From an uncultured Saprospiraceae bacterium (GTDB lineage Bacteria > Bacteroidota > Bacteroidia > Chitinophagales > Saprospiraceae), in the NCBI GenBank assembly GCA_937942405.1, contig CALDEN010000305.1, positions 1 through 5,688 on the forward strand: DNA of 5,688 nucleotides. The letters are read 5' to 3'. Positions 1 through 5,476 of this stretch are shown here, piece by piece; the first letter of the stretch is position 1, and each line of letters opens with the position of its first letter. A program made the translations under genes and the position numbers. The notes beneath the pieces were generated by a model that was given only the letters and a program-made list of their open reading frames with translations, had not been told where the DNA came from and did no database searches.

Positions 1-66
1 CCATTTCAAGTCATTGAAAAGCGAAATCGAGGTATTGTTGTCATATTCAAATAATTCACCATACAT
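1..66 (-). CDS. possible 5' end of a leftward gene (partial, unrecognised)
   Basis: Reading leftward from an ATG at 66-64, the frame stays open to the window edge for 22 codons, beginning MYGELFEYDNN. The same frame is open back to a TAA near 127-129, so roughly 43 codons have no stop. The composition looks protein-like (mixed acidic, aromatic and hydrophobic residues), but 22 codons are too few to recognise a family. If real, the gene is divergent from the NYN gene and the two share about 100 bases of upstream sequence. No TAnnTTTG promoter was found for it. In AT-rich DNA an open stretch this short could be chance. Confidence 0.3.
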   Translation of the reverse strand, partial: MYGELFEYDNNTSISLFNDLKW

Positions 67-167
67 TATTCGATCATTTGATATTACTGTACATTCGAGC
101 AATAATAGTTCTAAGGAATTTTTCGATTAATTCAGAAATAATTGCTAGAATGTAAAACGTGTGTAAA

Positions 168-929
168 ATGAGAGAAAATCTAAATTTAGCTGTACTTATA
201 GATGGGGATAACATTCCTTCTCAGCACGTAAAGGAAATGATGGAGGAAATAGCCAAATACGGTAATCCGACGATCAAGAGAATTTATGGAGATTGGACAA
301 AACCACATTTGTCAAAATGGAAAAGATTGCTACTCGAAAATGCAATAACACCCATCCAACAGTATGGATACACGACTGGCAAAAATGCAACGGATTCTGC
401 CATGATCATAGATGCAATGGATATACTTTATTCCAATAAGGTCAATGGCTTTTGCTTAGTATCGAGTGACAGTGATTTTACAAGATTGGCGACACGTTTA
501 AGAGAAGCGGGATTACAAGTAATCGGGATAGGAGAGAAGAAGACCCCTAATCCATTTATCGTTGCTTGTGATAAGTTTATTTATATAGAGATCATAAGGA
601 ATCAATCAGAAAAGAAAACGGATTCCACTCAGAAAGAAACTACCAAAAACAACAGTCTAGATAAAATAACTCGTAAGGAAATTAAACTAATTACTTCTAC
701 GATATCGGCTCTTTCAGATGAGGAGGGCTGGGCATTTTTGGGAGATGTAGGTAGTTTGTTACTCAAGAAAAAACCAAACTTCGATTCGAGGAACTATGGA
801 TTTGAAAAGTTAACGCCCTTAATTAAGTCCATAGGTAAATTTGACGTAGAGCGTAGAGAAAGCCCCAAAAGTAGACACAAACTCATTTACGTTAAGAATA
901 AAGAAAAAAAAGCCACAAATAGGAAATAG
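168..929 (+). CDS. NYN-domain (PIN-like, LabA/DUF88-type) protein with C-terminal OST-HTH/LOTUS-like domain
   Basis: This 253-residue protein has no signal peptide or membrane segment, so it is probably cytoplasmic. Residues about 6-143 form a NYN domain, a PIN-like predicted ribonuclease fold. The acidic metal-binding motifs are visible: LIDGDNIP (D12, D14, N15), GDW (D42), TDSAMIIDAMD (D76, D82) and SSDSDF (D101, D103), so the nuclease site looks intact. A charged, Asn/Thr/Lys-rich linker follows at about 144-170. Residues about 171-243 resemble an OST-HTH/LOTUS winged helix (GWAFLGDVGSLL, then NYGFEKLTPLIKS, then a strand ending KLIYVK), a domain tied to RNA binding. The role is therefore predicted RNA cleavage or binding; the substrate is unknown. 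I chose ATG 168 over an in-frame GTG at 159, which would add only three residues. No Shine-Dalgarno is visible. It lies 80 bases before the next gene, and cotranscription is uncertain. The family call is firm; biological function is not established. Confidence 0.9.
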   Translation: MRENLNLAVLIDGDNIPSQHVKEMMEEIAKYGNPTIKRIYGDWTKPHLSKWKRLLLENAITPIQQYGYTTGKNATDSAMIIDAMDILYSNKVNGFCLVSSDSDFTRLATRLREAGLQVIGIGEKKTPNPFIVACDKFIYIEIIRNQSEKKTDSTQKETTKNNSLDKITRKEIKLITSTISALSDEEGWAFLGDVGSLLLKKKPNFDSRNYGFEKLTPLIKSIGKFDVERRESPKSRHKLIYVKNKEKKATNRK

Positions 930-932
930 AGC

Positions 933-951
933 TTTAGGATTTCTGTCTAGG
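933..951 (+). promoter_or_regulatory. upstream element, copy A (before the Crp/Fnr gene)
   Basis: This copy reads TTTAGGATTT, five bases, then TAGG. The same arrangement with identical spacing occurs at 1612-1630, and about 15 of 19 bases match. It starts 4 bases after the NYN stop codon and 77 bases before the regulator's start. A TTCCAAT follows at 965-971, as one does after copy B. No TAnnTTTG promoter is seen beside this copy. A regulatory role is inference from position and similarity. Confidence 0.35.
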
Positions 952-1009
952 TGGAATACCCATTTTCCAATCACACTTACAACCAATAATCCGAATAAAA
1001 GAACATCAC

Positions 1010-1591
1010 GTGAACCCCATCATAACAGAGATTTTTCAGGCTGATTTCTTAACTGTTCAAGAAGCTGATCTGGTATACAGTAAGCTGAAACATTCCAGCC
1101 TTTCAAAAGGTGCGTTCCTGCTCAAAGCACAAGACAAGGTCGATGAACTCTTTTATGTCCATACAGGATGCCTTAGAAGCTATATTATTGATTTGGAAGG
1201 CAAGGAGCATATACTGCAGTTTGCCGTAAAAGGATGGTGGATCAGTGATTATATCGCATTATATGGGAGAAAAAAAATGAATGCGGTATCTTATATCGAG
1301 TGTATCAAAGAGGCCGATATTTATAGCATAGCTAAGTCAGATTTTGACTTGGTTTGTAGAGAAATTCCGAAGGTGGCCTTTTTTCATTTCAGAAAGATGG
1401 AGCTGGCATTTGCGAGTTTTCAAAATCGGATTTTAGAGAACTTAACCCTTTCTGCAAAAGAGAGGTACATCAATTTTGTGAGCACATACCCCAGCATAGC
1501 ACAAGATGTAAAGAACTACCATATCGCATCCTATCTGGGGATTACGACAGAGAGTTTGAGCAGGATCCGTAAAGAGATCGCCTCTAGCTGA
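1010..1591 (+). CDS. Crp/Fnr-family transcriptional regulator
   Basis: This 193-residue protein has the Crp/Fnr layout. A cyclic-nucleotide-binding-like beta barrel spans about residues 15-115 (ELFYVHTGCLRSYII, then FAVKGWWISD), followed by a connecting helix at about 120-147. A C-terminal helix-turn-helix lies at about 166-190, with the recognition region IASYLGITTESLSRIRKE typical of the family. The cAMP-contact signature (Gly-Glu followed by an Arg-Ser/Thr pair) is not seen; GWWISDYIALYGRKK stands in its place. There is no Fnr-type N-terminal cysteine cluster. The signal is therefore unknown. The GTG start is preferred because the frame is open back to a TAG at 935-937 with no ATG, and MNPII is a usual start for such Bacteroidota proteins. 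It directly precedes the nitroreductase-hchA pair, which it probably controls (inference). It may also control itself, because copies of one element precede both transcription units. Confidence 0.92.
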   Translation: MNPIITEIFQADFLTVQEADLVYSKLKHSSLSKGAFLLKAQDKVDELFYVHTGCLRSYIIDLEGKEHILQFAVKGWWISDYIALYGRKKMNAVSYIECIKEADIYSIAKSDFDLVCREIPKVAFFHFRKMELAFASFQNRILENLTLSAKERYINFVSTYPSIAQDVKNYHIASYLGITTESLSRIRKEIASS

Positions 1592-1611
1592 TTTATTACC
1601 ATACATCAATT

Positions 1612-1630
1612 TTTAGGATTTGCCTATAGG
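1612..1630 (+). promoter_or_regulatory. upstream element, copy B (before the nitroreductase gene)
   Basis: This is the second copy of the TTTAGGATTT-N5-TAGG element found at 933-951. It ends one base before the putative -7 element at 1632. Its right end overlaps a 10-base perfect palindrome, GCCTATAGGC (1622-1631). A protein bound here would contact the spacer of the promoter, a position typical of a repressor or a spacer-acting regulator. The binding protein is not known; the adjacent Crp/Fnr-type regulator is the natural candidate. Confidence 0.4.
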
Positions 1631-1631
1631 C

Positions 1632-1639
1632 TAATTTTG
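1632..1639 (+). promoter_or_regulatory. Bacteroidota -7 promoter element (TAATTTTG)
   Basis: TAATTTTG matches the Bacteroidota -7 consensus TAnnTTTG exactly. The -33 position, about 19-21 bases upstream, holds only a T-rich run (1610-1614) rather than a clear TTG, so the promoter may be weak or need an activator. Transcription would start near 1645, leaving about 20 bases of leader before ATG 1667. This placement argues against translation starting at the in-frame TTG at 1637, which lies inside the element. Confidence 0.6.
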
Positions 1640-1666
1640 TATTCCAATTTCAAAAAAAAGAATACA

Positions 1667-2299
1667 ATGAGTTTTATAGAAAAATTAAATGAACGCTATG
1701 CGACCAAAGCAATGAATGGTAAAGTCGTACCTCAAGAGAAGATAGACACTATTCTAGAAGCGATACGACTGGCTCCGACATCGAGTGGATTACAGCCCTT
1801 TGAGGTTTTCGTAATTACCAATGCTGAGGTAAAGGCTCAGATAAGAGAAGTTGCTTGGAACCAGCCACAGGTGACAGATTGCTCTCATTTATTGGTATTT
1901 GCGGCTTGGGATCACTATACCGCAGATCGTATAAACCACATGTTTGATCTGACTAATGAGATTCGAGGTTTTAAAAACGAGGGCTGGGAAAATTACCGAA
2001 AGATGTTATTGGATGGGTATCCCCACCGTGATCCTAAAGAAAATTTTGAGCATGCCGCTCGACAGACCTATATCGCCTTAATGGCAGGAATGACACAAGC
2101 GGTGTATGAAGGGGTAGACTGCACACCGATGGAAGGTTTTGATCCTGCAGCACTAGATAAAATATTGGACTTAAAGTCAAAGAATCTAAAGAGTACAGTC
2201 ATCTTACCGATCGGTTATAGAGACGCAGAAAAGGATTGGTTAGTAAACTTAGTCAAAGTTCGTAAGCCGATGGATCAATTAGTAACCACCATAAATTAA
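1667..2299 (+). CDS. NfsB-like nitroreductase (NAD(P)H-dependent FMN oxidoreductase)
   Basis: This 210-residue cytoplasmic flavoprotein should transfer hydride from NAD(P)H through FMN to nitroaromatics, quinones or similar acceptors, working as a homodimer. Motifs match E. coli NfsB in order: R10-Y-A-T-K14 near the N-terminus (FMN phosphate contacts), APTSSGLQPF at 36-45, N65 in the WNQPQV segment, TPMEGFDP at 153-160 (flavin-contacting Glu-Gly), LPIGYRDAEKDW at 180-191, and K197/R199 near the C-terminus. The length is normal for the family. I chose ATG 1667 because the longer TTG-started reading (1637) lies in the promoter and adds a lysine-rich tail with no counterpart in NfsB. No Shine-Dalgarno is seen, only an A-rich leader. 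The gene is followed after 5 bases by the HchA-like gene, so the two are surely cotranscribed. The natural substrate cannot be told from sequence. Confidence 0.93.
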   Translation: MSFIEKLNERYATKAMNGKVVPQEKIDTILEAIRLAPTSSGLQPFEVFVITNAEVKAQIREVAWNQPQVTDCSHLLVFAAWDHYTADRINHMFDLTNEIRGFKNEGWENYRKMLLDGYPHRDPKENFEHAARQTYIALMAGMTQAVYEGVDCTPMEGFDPAALDKILDLKSKNLKSTVILPIGYRDAEKDWLVNLVKVRKPMDQLVTTIN

Positions 2300-2304
2300 A
2301 AGCG

Positions 2305-3159
2305 ATGTTTAAAAAATTATTTGGTTTAGCACCAAAATTAGAAGAGGACGGATCGTACAGTCCTTCCAAACTGGCATTAAAATTAGCTGTAAAAGCAAAG
2401 ACAGATTACACCCCAGTTTCCTATCAGAAATATACGGGTAAGAAATCCAAAATCTTAGTCATTTTCACGGAGGAGAAAAATATGAAAATGCAGAATGGTA
2501 AATTGTTCTCTACAGGGAACCATCCGGTAGAAGCATTACTGCCGATGTTACATCTTCAAAATGCAGGCTTTGAATTCGATATCGTTACTCCGACTGGTAA
2601 GCCAGTGGTTTTTGAAATGTGGGCTTTCCCTAAAGAAGATAAGTATGTAAAAGCGATTTATAATGAGCTGAAATCCAGTTTTGAGAAGCCTGGTAAACTA
2701 GGAGACTTTATCCAGAATTCGTTAAATGATACTTCGTCGTATGCTGCGGTTTTTGTTCCAGGAGGACATGGAGCCATGCTCGGTATTCCTGAAGATAGTA
2801 ATGTAGGTAAGGTCTTACATTGGGCTCATGAAAGTGAAGTCTTTATGATTACACTCTGTCACGGACCAGGATCATTATTAACTACAACCCTACAGAATCG
2901 TAAGTTTCTATACGATGGATATGAGATGGCCGTATTTCCAGATTCTGTAGATAAGCAGACCCCGATGATCGGATACTTACCAGGACATATGCCATTCGGA
3001 TTAAGCGAGAGACTAAAAGGCTTGGGAGCCAAATTAATGAATACAAAGTCAGACGATACGGTATGTAGAGATCGACTACTGATCACAGGAGCGAGCCCAC
3101 TAGCTTCTAATAATCTCGGAAAATTGGCAGCAGAGACGCTGCTACAAGAATTGAAGTAG
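2305..3159 (+). CDS. hchA: HchA/Hsp31-type DJ-1/PfpI superfamily protein (glyoxalase III / protein deglycase / chaperone)
   Basis: At 284 residues it matches E. coli Hsp31 (about 283) along its whole length. Segments shared with that protein, recalled from memory, are NGKLFSTGNHP (64-74), AGFEFD, FVPGGHGA (150-157), LCHGP (184-188), FPD (211-213), DKQTP and GYLPGH. The catalytic set is present: nucleophile-elbow C185, H186, D213 and the nearby E76. Family members convert methylglyoxal to lactate without glutathione and act as holding chaperones; deglycation of proteins is reported but disputed. The E. coli metal site (H86, E91, H123) appears changed: aligned positions are Q85, E90 and about L122. 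The N-terminal 40 residues differ from E. coli, as is common. There is no signal peptide. It lies 5 bases after the nitroreductase and ends its operon before the terminator at 3205. The family is certain; which activity matters in this organism is open. Confidence 0.93.
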   Translation: MFKKLFGLAPKLEEDGSYSPSKLALKLAVKAKTDYTPVSYQKYTGKKSKILVIFTEEKNMKMQNGKLFSTGNHPVEALLPMLHLQNAGFEFDIVTPTGKPVVFEMWAFPKEDKYVKAIYNELKSSFEKPGKLGDFIQNSLNDTSSYAAVFVPGGHGAMLGIPEDSNVGKVLHWAHESEVFMITLCHGPGSLLTTTLQNRKFLYDGYEMAVFPDSVDKQTPMIGYLPGHMPFGLSERLKGLGAKLMNTKSDDTVCRDRLLITGASPLASNNLGKLAAETLLQELK

Positions 3160-3204
3160 GAAATAAATAAGAATTTTTAGTTTTTGAAAACGACTAATTT
3201 AGTT

Positions 3205-3239
3205 AAGCAGGCCTGTAATATATAGGTCTGCTTTTTTAT
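3205..3239 (+). terminator. intrinsic terminator of the nitroreductase-hchA operon
   Basis: AGCAGGCCT (3206-3214) pairs with AGGTCTGCT (3224-3232), including one G-U pair, around a 9-base loop. An outer A3205-T3233 pair extends the stem. A run of six Ts and then ATTT follows. It lies 46 bases after the hchA stop, as expected for a rho-independent terminator. Confidence 0.85.
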
Positions 3240-3293
3240 TTGAGCTTGTGTTATCCACTATTTAAATAGCTTTTCGCAAATGTCCAATAAAAG

Positions 3294-3332
3294 AAAAGCA
3301 TTCACCCCACAGAGGAGATGAATGCTTTTTTT
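3294..3332. terminator. bidirectional intrinsic terminator between convergent genes
   Basis: AAAAGCATTCA (3294-3304) is perfectly complementary to TGAATGCTTTT (3319-3329), with a 14-base loop. On the + strand a T run continues to 3332. On the - strand the stem is followed by TTTTCTTTTATT. The site lies 28 bases beyond the stop of the leftward secreted-protein gene, so it mainly ends that transcript, and it also blocks read-through from the left. Confidence 0.85.
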
Positions 3333-3359
3333 AGCCGTATTCGCTATCTGAATCTCCAG

Positions 3360-5165
3360 TTATTTTGCAATGAACACTTTCTGAAAGTAGCTTTTATCTT
3401 CTATGTTGATTTTCAAGAAGTACATGCCGTTTTGTAAATCAACTACATTGATTGTAGTAGTTTGAGTTGTACTATTTTCTTCTATGAGAAGTCTTCCACT
3501 TATATCAAAAAGCATAAAATTAGCAGAGGATTTCAAAGCATCTTTAAGATCTATACGGATAAACGATTGGGCTGGATTTGGAGAAATACGAATTCCTGCA
3601 TCAGCAGCATTTATTAATTCTACTCCTGCACCTTCGTCCAATTGGAGGTTATCTACATAATACGTAAACGCATCAGAACCATCACCCATCGTACCCAATT
3701 CAAAAATGAGTACAACTCGGTCATACGATGAAGCAGGATCAATCGCACTGAAATCAAAGGACAATTCCTCCCAGGCATTGGCAGTAGTGGTCGCTTCTTC
3801 GACTTCTACAAACACTGCACCATCCGCTGAGTTTTCTAGTTTCAATAAGACCTTACTCCCTACAGACGGAGCCCAGACATTCATAGTGATCATCGTACTC
3901 ATCGAAAAATCGATCGGGGCACTGAGTGTCATGAAACTTCCTCCCCAAGGCTGTCCAGGGCTTTTAACCATTTTAGCGACTTTGGTACTTGTGTTAATAC
4001 CAGACGGATCGGGATTGTCTATTAAACTTAGATCTCCTCCATCAAAATTTTCGAAGATATAATCTATAGTTTCAGATTGGAAATCGACAGGGAAGGTGAT
4101 CGGATCTCCAGGAGGCGTAACTTCTCCACCAAATTCCACATCATCCCAATAGTATGTTTTGTCTCCAGCTGCAGCACCTGATTGACCGAAGTTGAAAAAG
4201 ATAGAAGCTTTATTATATGTACTCGCTAAATTCAATATTGCAGTTCCGGTAGCTTCATTGCTAAAATCAAAGGTCAACGTATCCCATTCCATGGCCACCA
4301 TCGTAGTCGCTTCTGTTTCTACACTTACCGTAACATCATTAGAGTTCTCTACTTTTAATCGTACAGGGATTCCTGCATCTGGAGACCAGACTCTCACAGA
4401 CATTGTTGTGTTTTCTGCTGTAAAAGGAATGGGGTTAGGAAAACCTATTCCTCCCATAGTGGTGCCGCCAGAAGTACCTGATGAGGTAGATTTTAAAACG
4501 GTGGCCACCGTATTGTTTGGATCAGTAGGATCGACTACTACTGCAGATGGGCCCGCTCCTTCAAAATCGATCAATTCATAGAAAACACTGGTATCATCAA
4601 AAGTTACAGGTAATGACATCTGATCTAGACCGCCGCTATTATCTATAAATTCTACATCATCAAATAAGAAAGTAGAACTTGCAGAACCATCTCCTACAGT
4701 CCCAAAATCAAATATGAAGACCACCTCGTCATAGGTGTTGGATGCTAAGCCTGGAAAATTCCATGTGAGTGTTTCCCATTCATTGGCAACGGTAGTGCTG
4801 ACAACATTATCTGGAGTTGCAGCTCCAGGGCCTTCTAATTTAAAAAGAACAGGAGTGCCAGTTGCAGGTGAAAACACCTTCATGGTAAATGTATTGTTTA
4901 CCGTGAAATCTAGAAAGTCAGTTAAGCGTATTTTACTGCCAGACCATGGCTGTCCGCCATCTCTTACGATTTGTGCTACGGAGCTACTCGTATTGATACC
5001 TGAGGATTGGGGGTTTGCAATAACAGTAGCAGTCCCTCCATCGAAATCGATAAAATCCGAGGTAGTCGGTGTGGTCTCAAAATCAAAAGGGAGTTCGATT
5101 TGAGAAATCCCTAAATTGGTTATTAGGAATAATGAAAAGAGCACAAGTGTAATTCTATTATACAT
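3360..5165 (-). CDS. secreted protein with three related beta-sandwich-like repeats and a T9SS type A sorting domain
   Basis: The protein has 601 residues. Residues 1-22 form a signal peptide (basic MYNR, hydrophobic ITLVLFSLFLITNLG, probable cleavage near ISQ-IE). Three homologous modules follow at about 23-178, 184-346 and 355-514. Each opens with a pattern like LPVTFDD or FPVDFQS, holds a V(W/F)SP-type segment and a W(D/E)xLT(F/W)(D/N)F strand, and ends in FxFG...(Y/F)(Y/W)xDD-type sequence. Modules 1 and 3 are closest (SGINTS, GQPWSG/GQPWGG); module 2 is more divergent. Residues about 525-601 are a T9SS sorting domain (ISPNPAQ, FDISGR, LQNGMYFLKI, QKVFIAK). The product should cross the outer membrane by T9SS and be surface-attached or released. 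Similar modules in this phylum are often fused to polysaccharide-degrading enzymes, so glycan binding is plausible, but no catalytic domain is present. The frame extends upstream to 5261; I chose ATG 5165 because it places the signal peptide at the N-terminus. Confidence 0.88.
   Translation of the reverse strand: MYNRITLVLFSLFLITNLGISQIELPFDFETTPTTSDFIDFDGGTATVIANPQSSGINTSSSVAQIVRDGGQPWSGSKIRLTDFLDFTVNNTFTMKVFSPATGTPVLFKLEGPGAATPDNVVSTTVANEWETLTWNFPGLASNTYDEVVFIFDFGTVGDGSASSTFLFDDVEFIDNSGGLDQMSLPVTFDDTSVFYELIDFEGAGPSAVVVDPTDPNNTVATVLKSTSSGTSGGTTMGGIGFPNPIPFTAENTTMSVRVWSPDAGIPVRLKVENSNDVTVSVETEATTMVAMEWDTLTFDFSNEATGTAILNLASTYNKASIFFNFGQSGAAAGDKTYYWDDVEFGGEVTPPGDPITFPVDFQSETIDYIFENFDGGDLSLIDNPDPSGINTSTKVAKMVKSPGQPWGGSFMTLSAPIDFSMSTMITMNVWAPSVGSKVLLKLENSADGAVFVEVEEATTTANAWEELSFDFSAIDPASSYDRVVLIFELGTMGDGSDAFTYYVDNLQLDEGAGVELINAADAGIRISPNPAQSFIRIDLKDALKSSANFMLFDISGRLLIEENSTTQTTTINVVDLQNGMYFLKINIEDKSYFQKVFIAK
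3363..3593 (-). other. T9SS type A sorting domain coding region
   Basis: This encodes the last 77 residues of the secreted protein. It has the standard features of the Por secretion C-terminal domain: a PNP motif near its start, an FDISGRLL strand, a DLQNGMYFLKI strand and a basic terminal strand ending in lysine. T9SS removes such domains at the outer membrane and commonly attaches the product to surface lipopolysaccharide. Confidence 0.88.
3624..4103 (-). repeat. protein repeat module 3 of the secreted protein
   Basis: The third copy spans residues about 355-514. It is closest to module 1: both carry DNPDPSGINTS/ANPQSSGINTS, GQPWGGS/GQPWSGS and FELGTMGDGS/FDFGTVGDGS. The similarity is clear in protein and patchy in DNA, so the duplication is not recent. 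Confidence 0.8.
4128..4616 (-). repeat. protein repeat module 2 of the secreted protein
   Basis: The middle copy spans residues about 184-346. It keeps the framework (SLPVTFDD, VWSPDAGIPVRLKVEN, WDTLTFDF, FFNFGQSG, TYYWDDVEF) but lacks the GQPW segment of modules 1 and 3, having a Gly/Thr-rich stretch there. It closely resembles the form I recall as widespread in Bacteroidota secreted glycan-active enzymes. Confidence 0.8.
4632..5099 (-). repeat. protein repeat module 1 of the secreted protein
   Basis: The first copy, residues about 23-178, begins directly after the predicted signal cleavage site (IELPFDFE). It contains SGINTS, GQPWSGS, VFSPATGTPVLFKLEG, WETLTWNF, FIFDFGTVGDGS and a closing FDDVEF. 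Confidence 0.8.
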
Positions 5166-5412
5166 ACGGATTATATTTTTTGATATTGTTGTAAACAAGA
5201 CAGGCCTTGCCTCGATATACTCAATGTAAGACATTTCTACGAATAACCTTGATATGTACAAATTCTATGTAGGCTTTTGCATGCTTTTGATATCGTATTC
5301 ACCTTTAGTGACAACTATATAACCATGTTTTAAGGAAAGAAGGTAGAACTAAAGTAAGCCAATATTTACTGATGTTGACTTCATGATTACTACAAAAAAT
5401 AGAACTATGATT

Positions 5413-5425
5413 TACTTTAAAAGTA
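5413..5425. repeat. 13-base inverted repeat upstream of the ArsR promoter
   Basis: TACTTT and AAAGTA flank a central A in perfect symmetry. The repeat lies 17 bases before the putative -33 element of the ArsR promoter, so it could be an operator. In AT-rich DNA such symmetry is also common by chance. Confidence 0.35.
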
Positions 5426-5442
5426 TAATTTCAATAAAACAC

Positions 5443-5472
5443 TTGAATAGTTGTTAAAATGTTATATATTTG
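5443..5472 (+). promoter_or_regulatory. Bacteroidota promoter of the ArsR gene
   Basis: TTG at 5443-5445 serves as the -33 element and TATATTTG at 5465-5472 matches the -7 consensus TAnnTTTG exactly. The 19-base spacing is canonical for the housekeeping sigma factor of this phylum. The -7 element ends only 4 bases before the ATG at 5477, so transcription should begin at or within a few bases of the start codon. Confidence 0.8.
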
Positions 5473-5476
5473 CATC

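Larger units (their letters stand above)
5166..5476. other. 311-base divergent intergenic region
   Basis: This stretch separates the start of the leftward secreted-protein gene from the rightward ArsR gene. It holds the ArsR promoter at its right end (5443-5472), a 13-base inverted repeat at 5413-5425 and a GCTTTTG direct repeat at 5273-5279 and 5283-5289. No gene, RNA or clear leftward TAnnTTTG promoter was found. The frame upstream of ATG 5165 is open to 5261 but looks non-coding. Confidence 0.6.

Noticed and set aside
951..970. TGGAA/TTCCA hairpin after the NYN gene, considered as a terminator
   Set aside because: The stem is only 5 base pairs and no T run follows, so it would not terminate transcription.
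1004..1015. TCACGTGA palindrome over the GTG start of the Crp/Fnr gene, considered as an operator
   Set aside because: It is only 8 bases long, has no second copy upstream of the operon, and does not match a TGTGA-N6-TCACA Crp site.
1637..1666. TTG-started extension of the nitroreductase
   Set aside because: The TTG lies inside the -7 promoter element, and the added residues have no counterpart in NfsB-type proteins.
2859..3086. Leftward 75-codon open frame inside hchA
   Set aside because: It is antisense to a strongly recognised gene, with no recognisable product.
3706..5103. Three long rightward open frames (3706-4062, 4192-4581, 4735-5103) antisense to the secreted-protein gene
   Set aside because: All three lie in one antisense frame, one per repeat module, and arise from the repeated codon pattern of the real gene. 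Their translations are Val/Ser/Thr-rich, show no family motif and have no promoter.
5166..5261. Upstream extension of the secreted protein to an ATG at 5261
   Set aside because: It would put 32 residues without signal-peptide character in front of a complete signal peptide that starts at ATG 5165.
5166..5330. Leftward promoter for the secreted-protein gene
   Set aside because: The nearest candidates (TAGAATTTG with one extra base; TACATTGA) fail the TAnnTTTG consensus and lack a -33 partner, so I make no call.
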